Part shown: positions 47,357 to 55,086 of the stretch, piece after piece | Layout of the letters: each line of letters opens with the position of its first letter | Numbering within the stretch: position 1 is the stretch's first letter | NCBI GenBank assembly: GCA_903929755.1 | Contig: CAIYVZ010000024.1 | Location: 1 to 64,000 of the forward strand | DNA: 64,000 nucleotides | Direction of reading: 5' to 3' | Origin: an uncultured Acidobacteriia bacterium | GTDB lineage: Bacteria; Acidobacteriota; Terriglobia; Bryobacterales; Bryobacteraceae | The notes under the pieces: generated by a model | Databases searched by the model: none | Told to the model about the DNA's origin: nothing | Seen by the model: only the letters and a program-made list of their open reading frames with translations | Program-made: the position numbers and the translations under genes

Positions 47357-48363
47357 ACCGTATCGCTCAGATGAGCACCCGGGAGCGCGCCGGAATATTC
47401 CAGGAAACCGCGGCCCGGAAGGGACTGGCGAACGCCATTGTGGAAAAAGATTTCTGGGTCTCCTGGCTACTGAAACAGCTCTTCTCCATCCCAGCGCTGG
47501 AAGGCCGGCTTCTGTTCAAGGGGGGCACCTCTCTCGCGAAGGTGTTCCATGCGATCGACAGATTCTCAGAGGATGTCGATCTGGCGGTCGATTATGCCGC
47601 GCTCGGCTTTGCAGGTGACCGCGATCCGCGGCAGGAGGGGATCTCAAAAACACGCCGCGGCCTAATCCTCGAACAAATGTTGGAAGCGTGCCGCGATTAC
47701 GTGAGCGGCCCGTTCCTCAGAACGCTCGGCGCGCGATTGCAGGACATTCTCGGGGAGGGACCATGGAAGCTGGGCGTCAGTCCGCAGGACCCGAACATCG
47801 TACACTTCGCTTACCCTGCCGCCAATCCTGGCCGTCTTGATTACATTGCTCCCCATGTGGTGCTTGAGTTGGGTACGCACGCCGAGTTCGTGCCGCATGA
47901 TCGTTTTACCATCAAGTCATTCGTGGCGGAAGAATTTCCCAACGTCGTTGAAGACGCCGAGATTGGCCTGCTTGCGCTGCTGGCAAAGCGAACCTTCTGG
48001 GAGAAAGCCACGATCCTGCACGCGGAATACTACCGTGCGCCCGAGAAGTCCGTCCCGGCGCGGTACTCCCGCCATTATTACGATGTCGCACAACTGGTCC
48101 GGGGACCAATCCCGGCGGAAGCCCTCGGAGACATGGCGTTGTTGGCTGATGTAGTGCGGCATAAACAGACCTTCTATCCTGCCGCTTGGGCGCAGTATGA
48201 GCTTGCGCGAGCCGGGTCACTTCGGCTGCTGCCGCCCGCATCTCGAATAGCGGCACTGGAGCGGGACTACCGGAATATGAGGGTGATGATCTTTGGCGAA
48301 CCGCCACAGTTCGCCGGAATCATGGAAGCACTCGCAACACTTGAGAAGGGGATAAACAGATGA
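47353..48363 (+). CDS. abiEii: AbiEii-like nucleotidyltransferase toxin
   Basis: A 336-aa protein starting at GTG 47353. The diagnostic motif is LLFKGGTSLAKVFHAIDRFSEDVDLAVD (GGTS 57-60; metal Asp74 and Asp76). Further conserved parts are EKDFWVSWLLKQLF before it and RHYYDVAQLVRG, the late helix of the family. Type IV toxins of this kind add nucleotides to tRNA or other targets and cause abortive infection by phage. Its stop overlaps the start of the third gene by 4 bp. Confidence 0.93.
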   Translation: MNRIAQMSTRERAGIFQETAARKGLANAIVEKDFWVSWLLKQLFSIPALEGRLLFKGGTSLAKVFHAIDRFSEDVDLAVDYAALGFAGDRDPRQEGISKTRRGLILEQMLEACRDYVSGPFLRTLGARLQDILGEGPWKLGVSPQDPNIVHFAYPAANPGRLDYIAPHVVLELGTHAEFVPHDRFTIKSFVAEEFPNVVEDAEIGLLALLAKRTFWEKATILHAEYYRAPEKSVPARYSRHYYDVAQLVRGPIPAEALGDMALLADVVRHKQTFYPAAWAQYELARAGSLRLLPPASRIAALERDYRNMRVMIFGEPPQFAGIMEALATLEKGINR

Positions 48364-49007
48364 ATATGCCAGCACCGAAGCGGACCAGCCTTGCGAAAGT
48401 AGCTGGCCTCCTGAAGCGTTACCAATGTCCGGTGCCGTTTCACGCGGTGCGCGCTCTCTTCATGGGGAGCCTCGCATCCCCTGTCCCGGATCCCTCCCCA
48501 ATCCAGGCCGTCCAGACCCTCTGGGGTGGTGAGTTCCCGCCCTTTGACACTCTGGACGATCTGAATAACCTGCTCCACGCTCTGGTGGACGGCCTCTGGA
48601 ATCGACTCACCGTACACCAGACCGCCGGCAAACCCTTTAAGCTGACGCGCACACAAGTCCGGCAGACCCGAGAAGGGCTTCATCATTATGCGATGGTCCG
48701 AAAACAGGAAATCGAGGCCTTTATGGATGGCCTCTTCGGGCCGCATGACGAACTCGATTTGCCGGAAACCGCGCGTGACGCCGTAGACACCCTCGGCCAG
48801 ATCCGGGCAATGTTCGAAGGCGCAACCAATCTGCTGGCGGACGCCGACGTACCTGCGGCCCCCGATAGTCTAACCGGCTTAGCGGATAACCTCCAGGCCC
48901 TGGAACCAATTGTCGAGCAGGAGATAAATGCCGTCGTTCTCTCCTGCACCCGCGCGCGCCGACAACTACTTGCCGACCCGCGTGGACCTAAGCCAACCGT
49001 CCATTAG
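48360..49007 (+). CDS. Third gene of the AbiE-like module, unknown function
   Basis: A 215-aa protein translationally coupled (ATGA) to the toxin. The in-frame second Met at 48366 is an alternative start and matches the duplicated copy at 51243. Visible are an N-terminal helical segment (KRTSLAKVAGLLKRYQCPVPFHAVRALFMGSL), a mid segment (LDDLNNLLHALVDGLWNRLTVHQ) and a long helical C-terminal half (AVDTLGQIRAMFEGATNLLADADVP). It is soluble and no catalytic motif is seen. Standard AbiE systems have two genes, so a tightly coupled third is notable. Confidence 0.8.
   Translation: MNMPAPKRTSLAKVAGLLKRYQCPVPFHAVRALFMGSLASPVPDPSPIQAVQTLWGGEFPPFDTLDDLNNLLHALVDGLWNRLTVHQTAGKPFKLTRTQVRQTREGLHHYAMVRKQEIEAFMDGLFGPHDELDLPETARDAVDTLGQIRAMFEGATNLLADADVPAAPDSLTGLADNLQALEPIVEQEINAVVLSCTRARRQLLADPRGPKPTVH
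48363..48509 (+). repeat. 147-bp direct repeat, copy A
   Basis: First 147 bp of the third AbiE-module gene. Copy B at 51240-51386 has the same orientation and differs at three positions (98 percent identity), with sharp ends. Spacing 2877 bp. Confidence 0.95.
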
Positions 49008-49009
49008 CC

Positions 49010-49541
49010 TTACATGGACACGCAAAGCGCGGGCTTATTTCCCGAACCAAATGAACCACTTCCCCCGAGATCCTGCATCCCTTCCGTGTTCCGGTCACAG
49101 TCGGACTTCACGTGCGGATCGTCTGAAATGATCTCCGTTGCCTGCGCCACGATTGCGACGGCCACAATCTGGCGGTCAAACTTCACCTTCGTCCAGGGGG
49201 CGTCGTTCAGCCCTTCGCGCTTGTCTCCCTGCGCGATTGCAACGGCGGTTCGCCGCCCGAGCTCCACGGCCGCCGCCGCATCGAAGGCTTCCAGCCGAAT
49301 CCAAACCGAGCCATTGAGTTCCGTTAACAGATCGGTGATCTGCTCTGGCGAGATCTTCACCAATACTTCGCTCAGTACCGGCGTCGGAATGATGATCTGG
49401 TCGCGGTTATGCGCGATTCGTGAAACCAACGCCCCCCAGGCGTTCCTTGGCGAACTTTATCGGTGTGCTGGACCCGGCCCAGGACACGGTAGCACCTGGA
49501 ATCAACAGCAGGGACAGGGCGTTTGTATCCAGCGCGATCAT
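49010..49541 (-). pseudogene. PIN-domain protein gene with a frameshift in a G6 run
   Basis: ATG at 49541 overlaps the stop of the upstream gene (ATGA) and starts MIALDTNALSLLLIPGATV, a PIN-domain N-terminus with its first Asp. The reading runs to KERLGG and then leaves the frame at a run of six G (near 49434-49439). In the next frame the domain continues as ALVSRIAHNRDQIIIPTPVLSEVLVKIS ... KFDRQIVAVAIVAQATEIISDDPHVKSD, with the remaining acidic residues. With one G fewer the gene would give 176 aa in a single frame. Either a mutation, a sequencing error or a slippery site explains this. Confidence 0.75.
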
Positions 49542-50256
49542 TCGCTCCGCAGTTCCGCCATCGTGCTCATGAAGGCTTCGGCATCCACGCCCTTCAGCAT
49601 TTCCCGGATCGAGTTGATCGTATCTTCCAGCGGCGATTCGTCCAGCAAAACAAACTCCGTGGCCGTGAAGTTCCGCCGCTGCCAGATCCCGTCAATCCGG
49701 AAGTACATTCCGCTGCCAAACAGCCGCGTTCTCCGCCCCCGCAGATGTGGGCCAAGCTCCCGCGCCAGAGCGACTGACACCTCGCACCGGATGTCTTCGT
49801 CCCCGTTTTGCAGGTGGACGTTGATCGTGTCGTCCTTTCCCCAATCGAGTAAATCTGCCCTTCCACCGAAGTACTTCTCCGCACCGGCCCGATGGTTTCG
49901 CGCGCGGCCCGGAGCCTTCCGGGAAAAAGAATCACATTCTGCCCTGCCACCGCAACATGACCGACCGCGTTGTCCTTGGCTAGCAACTCGTCGATTTCAC
50001 TGAAGGCCTTCATTGCCGCTTTCGGCGCCGTCCGCGACGCTACCGCGTGGACGCGCTCATAGACCTTTGGCGCGGCTGGCACGTCGATGTGAGCCCGCAG
50101 GATGGCACTACCCTCGCCAACCCCATCGAAATGCACGTTCGCGTCGCTGCCGAGCATCGCCGAAAACGGTTTGAGGTAGTCAGCGAGACGGGACATGGAG
50201 AGGGTTCCAGGCGTGAACGCGTCAATGGACAACGAGACGATTTGTTCGCTCTTCAT
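49538..50256 (-). pseudogene. Unknown partner of the PIN gene, with a frameshift in a G4 run
   Basis: ATG at 50256 (GGAGG upstream) opens MKSEQIVSLSIDAFTPGTLS and continues to SVEGQIYSIG, where the frame breaks at GGGG (near 49842). It resumes one frame over as KDDTINVHLQNGDEDIRCEVSVALARELGPHLRGRRTRLF ... ELRSE. The total is 719 nt; one added G makes 240 codons, so a single-base loss explains the break. The protein is soluble, with mixed helix and strand, and is not a known antitoxin type I can name. Its tight ATGA coupling to a PIN nuclease suggests it controls or targets it. Confidence 0.7.
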
Positions 50257-50356
50257 CTTCCTCCCTCTCGCTTCAATTATCGCGCCGGGCAACCGTTCGT
50301 CGATTGTACCGGAATCGCGCAGATTTTACTGAACTGGATGGAACCCAGGACGGATG

Positions 50357-50665
50357 CTATGCCGCTGTAAGCAGAGGCCGGGCCCGGTTAATCCGCTCAC
50401 ATTCGCGAGGCGAGTGCATTGCTTTCCAGAGATCGCTCCGGCGCTGCACATTCAGCCAGAAATCGGGGCTGTTACCGAACACGCGTGCAAGGATGAGCGC
50501 CGTCGACGCGGTAACGTTGCGGCGGTCGTTGCATAGCTCGTTTACATGCCTGCGTTGCACGCCCATCGCCTCGGCCAGCGCGGTTTGTGTCAGCCCCAAT
50601 GGCTGCATGAATTCCTCAAGCAATATTTCACCGACACTGGCCGGCTTCCGCTTCGTCGTCAACAT
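50357..50665 (-). CDS. higA: HigA-type antitoxin
   Basis: A 102-aa XRE-family antitoxin: SVGEILLEEFMQPLGLTQTALAEAMGVQRRHVNELCNDRRNVTASTALILARVFGNSPDFWLNVQRRSDLWKA. This is the VapI/HigA layout, with the helix-turn-helix in the middle and the SPDFWLNxQ motif after it. It lies 27 bp downstream of higB, in the toxin-first order usual for higBA. Confidence 0.95.
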   Translation of the reverse strand: MLTTKRKPASVGEILLEEFMQPLGLTQTALAEAMGVQRRHVNELCNDRRNVTASTALILARVFGNSPDFWLNVQRRSDLWKAMHSPRECERINRARPLLTAA

Positions 50666-50692
50666 GTTCTGCCTCCCTGTGCTGCTGTCTCT

Positions 50693-50989
50693 TCAAAGAT
50701 AGCTGTGGTCGTCCAGGTACATCCCTGTTGCTTCCCCTCTGTCACCGTCCCAATGAAAAACCAACCGCCACCGCTGGTTGATGCGGATGGAATGGAGACC
50801 CGCGAGGTTACCCTGCAACTTCTCAAAATGATTGCCCGGCGGTACCCTCAAATCCTGATCGATAGTTGCGTCGTCAATCAGTTGGATTTTCCGGAACAAA
50901 CGGCTCTCCAGCGCCGGCGGGATTTTCCTGGAGCGAATGTCGCTGACAAAAAAATCGCGCAGCCAATCATCCCGAAAGCTCACGATCAT
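50693..50989 (-). CDS. higB: HigB-type toxin
   Basis: A 98-aa RelE-fold mRNA interferase: MIVSFRDDWLRDFFVSDIRSRKIPPALESRLFRKIQLIDDATIDQDLRVPPGNHFEKLQGNLAGLHSIRINQRWRLVFHWDGD. The basic and aromatic residues of the HigB active face (HFEKLQG, SIRINQRWRLVF) are present. First gene of the pair, preceded by a perfect operator palindrome. Confidence 0.95.
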   Translation of the reverse strand: MIVSFRDDWLRDFFVSDIRSRKIPPALESRLFRKIQLIDDATIDQDLRVPPGNHFEKLQGNLAGLHSIRINQRWRLVFHWDGDRGEATGMYLDDHSYL

Positions 50990-51007
50990 GCCGAGACCTC
51001 AAGTCAC

Positions 51008-51030
51008 ACTGTACCACTCTATGGTACAGT
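51008..51030. promoter_or_regulatory. HigBA operator
   Basis: Perfect inverted repeat: ACTGTACCA at 51008-51016 and TGGTACAGT at 51022-51030 with a 5-bp spacer (CTCTA), 18 bp upstream of the higB start. Long dyads at this place are bound by HigA or the HigBA complex. The remaining sequence to 51239 contains no gene that I can support. Confidence 0.8.
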
Positions 51031-51239
51031 CGGCGTCGTCGCGCTCTTTGTGCCCGGGTTACTGCCTCGGTATACTCGATACTCGCGATACCCCCTTCAC
51101 TACGCGCATGCTGTGGCGTCGTTCCGTCAGCCCTGAACCGTGCCGGAGCCGCCTTCTGGTCCGCCATCACCGACAAAGGCTCGGCAGCCTGAAGGCCACC
51201 TTCTCCCGCTTGCCCTGACCACCGAAAAACTATACTCGA

Positions 51240-51386
51240 AATATGCCAGCACCGAAGCGGACCAGCCTTGCGAAAGTAGCTGGCCTCCTGAACCGTTACC
51301 AATGTCCGGTGCCGTTTCACGCGGTGCGCGCTCTCTTCATGGGGAGCCTCGCATCCCCTGTCCCGGCTCCCTCGCCAATCCAGGCC
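51240..51386 (+). repeat. 147-bp direct repeat, copy B (truncated 5' end of the third AbiE gene)
   Basis: Near-identical to 48363-48509 with three mismatches. The copied reading frame (ATG at 51243) runs through the repeat and then into unrelated sequence and ends at a stop in 51438-51440, so it is a gene fragment. Just after the repeat the plus strand carries, in a different frame, SEDPIFASVTAMQLGLDETLLGPEGKNRG with a stop at 51475-51477. This looks like the tail of another, lost gene, so several breaks meet here. Confidence 0.95.
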
Positions 51387-51840
51387 ATCGGAAGACCCGA
51401 TTTTCGCCAGCGTAACCGCGATGCAACTCGGACTGGATGAGACGCTGCTCGGACCAGAGGGGAAGAATCGCGGCTAAATCAACGCTGGGAGACCCTCCCG
51501 TGAGGTCGGCGTTCGCGAAATCGGTGCCGGCCAATGGTGGGCAGGCCGCAGGATTGGTAATCAGCCAGGCGGCACCATTGGAGCTGATGCAGATCTGGGT
51601 ATAGGCGGTGCCGTATAAGGTGAAGGTGAAAGGCAGATTGACTAAGGCTGTGTCGTCATCAGCACCAGCCAGAATACTGGCACCTCCGCCGCTGACGTCC
51701 ACAAAACTGTACACTGCGGAATCGGTGACGCTGTAGCCCCCCGCATCGGGCCCCTGTGTTCCCGCCAGCATGGTGCCGGGGACTAAGGAAACGGCAATCA
51801 GGACTGCCAGCCAGGTAGTTGCTTTGGAAAAATGTCTCAT
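51337..51840 (-). pseudogene. Truncated secreted protein
   Basis: ATG at 51840 starts a good signal peptide (FSKATTWLAVLIAVSLVPGTMLA), followed by a beta-rich exported domain (SFVDVSGGGASILAGADDDTALVNLPFTFTLYGTAYTQICISSNGAAWLI ... DLAAILPLWS). After about 51450 the sequence stops looking like this domain and runs into the 147-bp repeat, so the natural 3' part (normally several hundred residues more) is missing. It may still be translated as a 167-aa chimera. Confidence 0.6.
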
Positions 51841-51849
51841 CTGGCTTAA

Positions 51850-52620
51850 AATGACCTCTGGAAGCCGGCGCTTCCCATCGGGCTACAGCAGACGGCGGTC
51901 TCCAAAAATATCCAGCAGGATCTGTTCGGAACGCTGCAAGCCGTCGCGAAGATGGGGTACGAAATCATCGAGTTTTCCGCGGGCACCTGGATGAAGTGGA
52001 GTGTCGCGGAGGCGACGCAAGTCCGGACGCTGCTCGGGGATCTGAACCTTCGGTGCCGGTCGACGCACAATGAGATTGCGTCGTTTACCGGGGACGGGCT
52101 TGCGAAGGCGATCGAACTGAACCGGATCGTCGGTTCCGATACGCTGGTCAGTGTGCGGGGACCGGGCACAGCCGCCGTTCCACCCACATCAGACGACTGG
52201 AAGCGCTTCAGCGAACAGCTCAGCCGTGCGGCCGACCGGATCCGCGCCGCAGGTATGACGCTGGGTTTCCACAATCATGAAACCGAATTCCGCCCGATAG
52301 CAGGAGGCCGCCCCATTGACCTTCTGGCCGCTAACCGGGACATCACCTCGTTTCACCTGAACGTCGGACTCTGCCTCAAGGGCGGGGGCGACCCCGTGGC
52401 CTTCATCAAACAGTGTCCAGGCCGGATTCAGTCGCTCTTGTGCCAGGATTTCGAAGGCCGCGCGAAGTGGAAAGACCTGTTCGCGGCGTCGGAGAGCGGG
52501 GGCGGGCTGCAGTTCTATCTGATTCAGCGGACCGACGGCCTGTCGCTCGTCCCACGCGAAGGCACCGACCTGCTGGACTTCGCCCGCAAGGACCTCGCCT
52601 ACTTCCGGAGTCTCGGCTGA
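51850..52620 (+). pseudogene. 5'-truncated sugar phosphate isomerase/epimerase-like TIM barrel
   Basis: The frame is open from about 51850 (LPIGLQQTAVSKNIQQDLFGTLQAVAKMGYEIIEFSAGTW) to 52620 and shows the xylose-isomerase-like barrel: LRCRSTHNEIASF, LGFHNHETEFRPI, FHLNVGLCLKGGGDP, and FEGRAKWKDLFAA. PIGLQ...VAKMGYE is the first strand and helix of the fold, but no start codon or export leader precedes it; a TAA lies in frame upstream. The first Met, at 51952, would omit strand 1. It abuts the truncated secreted protein at 51840 head to head, so both were cut by the same rearrangement. Confidence 0.65.
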
Positions 52621-52687
52621 GGCTGCCGGCCTATGCGCCGCACGGTTCCACGCTCGATATTGGCGGGACCCTGCGCGGCCAAACGCC

Positions 52688-53725
52688 TCACGGCCTTAGC
52701 TTGGCGCCGGCCCGATAAATTCCGATCCAGTGGTTGGTGAAACTAAGATTGGCCTGGGGCGAAACACGGGGCATGTGACAGTCGATGCAGTTGGTTTGGC
52801 ACGTTGCCGCGGGGGGGCGGAGGCTTGCGGCATGGCAAGCCCGGCAGCGGCTGTTGTAGTCAACAACCACTTTAGAGTCCAGTGATGGTTCGTGAGGCCG
52901 GTGACAGGTGAGGCAGTAGAGCTTTCCGTCACTTTTTCGGAAGCAGGCCGCCTGGCTCAGATAGACGGGTTGGTGGCGGACGTTCCACGCGTAGTTCCAG
53001 TCGGTCACATTGCCACCGGCGGCGGGAGGCCGATGGCATTGGCCGCAAAACTCGTTGATTTGCGCCGCATTCCGGCGGGCGGGGTTCCCGATATTGGTTG
53101 GCGTGGGGCGGTTGGTGTGTTGCGACCCGGGGCCGTGGCACGCTTCGCAGCGGACGCCTGGTTCCCTTGGCTGGATTTCGTTGGCGGGACCGAAGGCGAG
53201 CGGGCCAGTGGAGTGGCACGCGAAGCAACCGTCGATGCCGTTTTCCGGGTTCGTGGTTTTGTAGAGCAGCCCGGCGGCCTGGGCGATGTCGCCTGGCTGA
53301 AGGGCGTCCTGGCCCGGGGTGGCCCCCCAGGCATTCGGGGCGGCATACCAGGTGGCGTAGTGCTCAACGTACCAGTCCGGATTCACGCGGCTGACAAACG
53401 TTATCGCCTGCCGGCCAGCGCCAAAGGCCCAATCGAGGGGGAGTTCCATCACCTGCGTGGCATTGCGGAGGGTACTTTCGAGGCCCGTTTCCCGCTTCGA
53501 CAAAGTCAGTTGGTAGCCCGGCTTGCGGAGCAGCGTTTGCCCGAGGGGGAGCGCGGCCGCCAGCGGGTGCTCTTTGGCCCGGAACAAGGCGCCGGCGTGG
53601 GCCGTGGCGGACTGCGTGGCGAACTGCCGGGGGTGGCACCCCTGACAGGCGAGCGAGCCGACGTAGCGCGGCAGCGACTGGGCCTGCAGCGCGACTGCCA
53701 CGCAAAGGGCAAGCGGGAACCGCAT
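52688..53725 (-). CDS. Secreted heptaheme c-type cytochrome
   Basis: A 345-aa protein with a signal peptide (RFPLALCVAVALQAQ) and seven CxxCH sites: CQGCH, CFACH, CEACH, CGQCH, CLTCH, CRACH and CIDCH, plus several free His for axial ligation. The spacing (one site near the N-terminus, six in the C-terminal half) and the CEACHGPGSQH and CIDCHMPR motifs recall the cytochrome c554/multiheme family common in Acidobacteria. The redox partner is unknown. It lies 5 bp after the DUF1552 gene and is probably cotranscribed with it. Confidence 0.93.
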   Translation of the reverse strand: MRFPLALCVAVALQAQSLPRYVGSLACQGCHPRQFATQSATAHAGALFRAKEHPLAAALPLGQTLLRKPGYQLTLSKRETGLESTLRNATQVMELPLDWAFGAGRQAITFVSRVNPDWYVEHYATWYAAPNAWGATPGQDALQPGDIAQAAGLLYKTTNPENGIDGCFACHSTGPLAFGPANEIQPREPGVRCEACHGPGSQHTNRPTPTNIGNPARRNAAQINEFCGQCHRPPAAGGNVTDWNYAWNVRHQPVYLSQAACFRKSDGKLYCLTCHRPHEPSLDSKVVVDYNSRCRACHAASLRPPAATCQTNCIDCHMPRVSPQANLSFTNHWIGIYRAGAKLRP

Positions 53726-53730
53726 CCGGC

Positions 53731-55086
53731 TTATCCGAGATCGTTCAGATAGCCGAGCTTCCCCGTACTGTCTCCCATCTGTTCCGCAGGGACGCCCATC
53801 CGGTCCAGCAGCGCCACGAAGAAGTTGGCCATGGGGGTTTCCGCGGCGTACCGGATGTGGCGGCCGGGGTTGAGCGTTCCGTTGCCGCGTCCGGCGATCA
53901 CGGTGGGGAGGTTCTCGTGCAGGTGCTGGTTGCCGTCGCTCAGGCCACTGCCGTAGACGATCATCGAGTGGTCCAGCAGCGACCCGTCACCGTCGGGGGT
54001 GTTTTTGAGCTTCTGCAGAAAGTACGCGAAGCGCTCCACGTGGAAGCGGTTAATCAGCGTAACCTTTTCAATCTTCTCCGCGCTGCCCTGATGGTGGGTG
54101 AGCCCGTGATGACCCTCGGCGACGCCGATCTCACGGTAGGGGCGGGTGCTCTGTTCAGACGCCATCACCATAGTGGCAACGCGTGTCATGTTGGTCTGGA
54201 AGGCAATCGCCAGAAGATCGAACATGATCTTCGAGTGGTCTTCCATCGTGTCGGGGATGCTGGAGGAGGGGGCGTTGATGGGGGGCGGACCCGCAAGCAC
54301 ACTTTCTTTTTCCGCCTTCTGGATTCGGGTCTCAATATCGCGGACGGCGGTTAAGTACTCGTCGAGTTTGGCGCGGTCGGCCCGGCCCACGTTGTTGCGG
54401 AGGCGGTTGGCATCGCTCAGAACGATGTCGAGAATGCTGGCTTCGTACTTCAGGCGGCGGGCGCGGCGCACGGGGTCCTGGCCGAAATCATCCCCGCCGA
54501 AGAGGCGCTCGAAAACGGCGCGGGGGCGGACCTCGGGAGGGTTGGGCAGAGACGGCGTGCGCCAGGAGATGGAGTTCGAGTAAGCGCAGCTATAGCCGTT
54601 ATCGCAGTTGCCGCCCTGGACGCCGTCTTCACAGCCCAGTTCCAGAGAGGCGAATTTGGTCTGGCCGGTGAGGTGCTGCGCCGCGATCTGGTCGACCGAA
54701 ATGCCGGTGCGGATGTCGCGGCCCGCGGTCTTCTTCGGATGGGTGGCGGTGAGATAGGCGGCCCCTGCGCGGCCATGATCGCCGGGGCCATCGCCCAGAG
54801 CCCGCCCCCCGTTGCAGGTGAGACCGCCCAGGAACGAGACGTCGTTCAGGAAGGGGGTTAGAGGGGCGCTCACGCGCGGAAGTTTCGCCGGGAGCCTGGC
54901 GATTTCACCTTCCGTCGCCGGTGTCCACTGGTCCATGATGATGCCGTTGGGGACGTAGACGAACGCCATCCGGGTGGGCGACTTCGCTGCTGCCGCCGTA
55001 GAGAAGGCGGGGACCATGGCGTCGAGGAACGGCAGCGCCACGGCAGTGCCGAGGCCACGGAGAAAAGTACGGCGTTCGAGGTTCAT
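53731..55086 (-). CDS. DUF1552 protein with Tat-like leader (second copy)
   Basis: A 451-aa protein starting NLERRTFLRGLGTAVALPFLDAMVPAF, a twin-arginine-type leader. The body contains FVYVPNGIIMDQWTP, FLGGLTCNGGRALGDGPGDHGRAGAAYLTA, SLELGCEDGVQGGNCDNGYSC, a coiled central segment, and GDGSLLDHSMIVYGSGLSDGNQHLHENLPTVIAG, the family core. It overlaps the DUF1592 gene by 4 bp. It is only distantly similar to the copy at 19445-20779, so the two loci are not a recent duplication. Confidence 0.92.
   Translation of the reverse strand: MNLERRTFLRGLGTAVALPFLDAMVPAFSTAAAAKSPTRMAFVYVPNGIIMDQWTPATEGEIARLPAKLPRVSAPLTPFLNDVSFLGGLTCNGGRALGDGPGDHGRAGAAYLTATHPKKTAGRDIRTGISVDQIAAQHLTGQTKFASLELGCEDGVQGGNCDNGYSCAYSNSISWRTPSLPNPPEVRPRAVFERLFGGDDFGQDPVRRARRLKYEASILDIVLSDANRLRNNVGRADRAKLDEYLTAVRDIETRIQKAEKESVLAGPPPINAPSSSIPDTMEDHSKIMFDLLAIAFQTNMTRVATMVMASEQSTRPYREIGVAEGHHGLTHHQGSAEKIEKVTLINRFHVERFAYFLQKLKNTPDGDGSLLDHSMIVYGSGLSDGNQHLHENLPTVIAGRGNGTLNPGRHIRYAAETPMANFFVALLDRMGVPAEQMGDSTGKLGYLNDLG

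Noticed and set aside
50967-51320. 117-codon minus-strand frame across the HigBA operator
   Set aside because: It runs through the operator and the antisense of the 147-bp repeat; composition and position do not suggest a gene.
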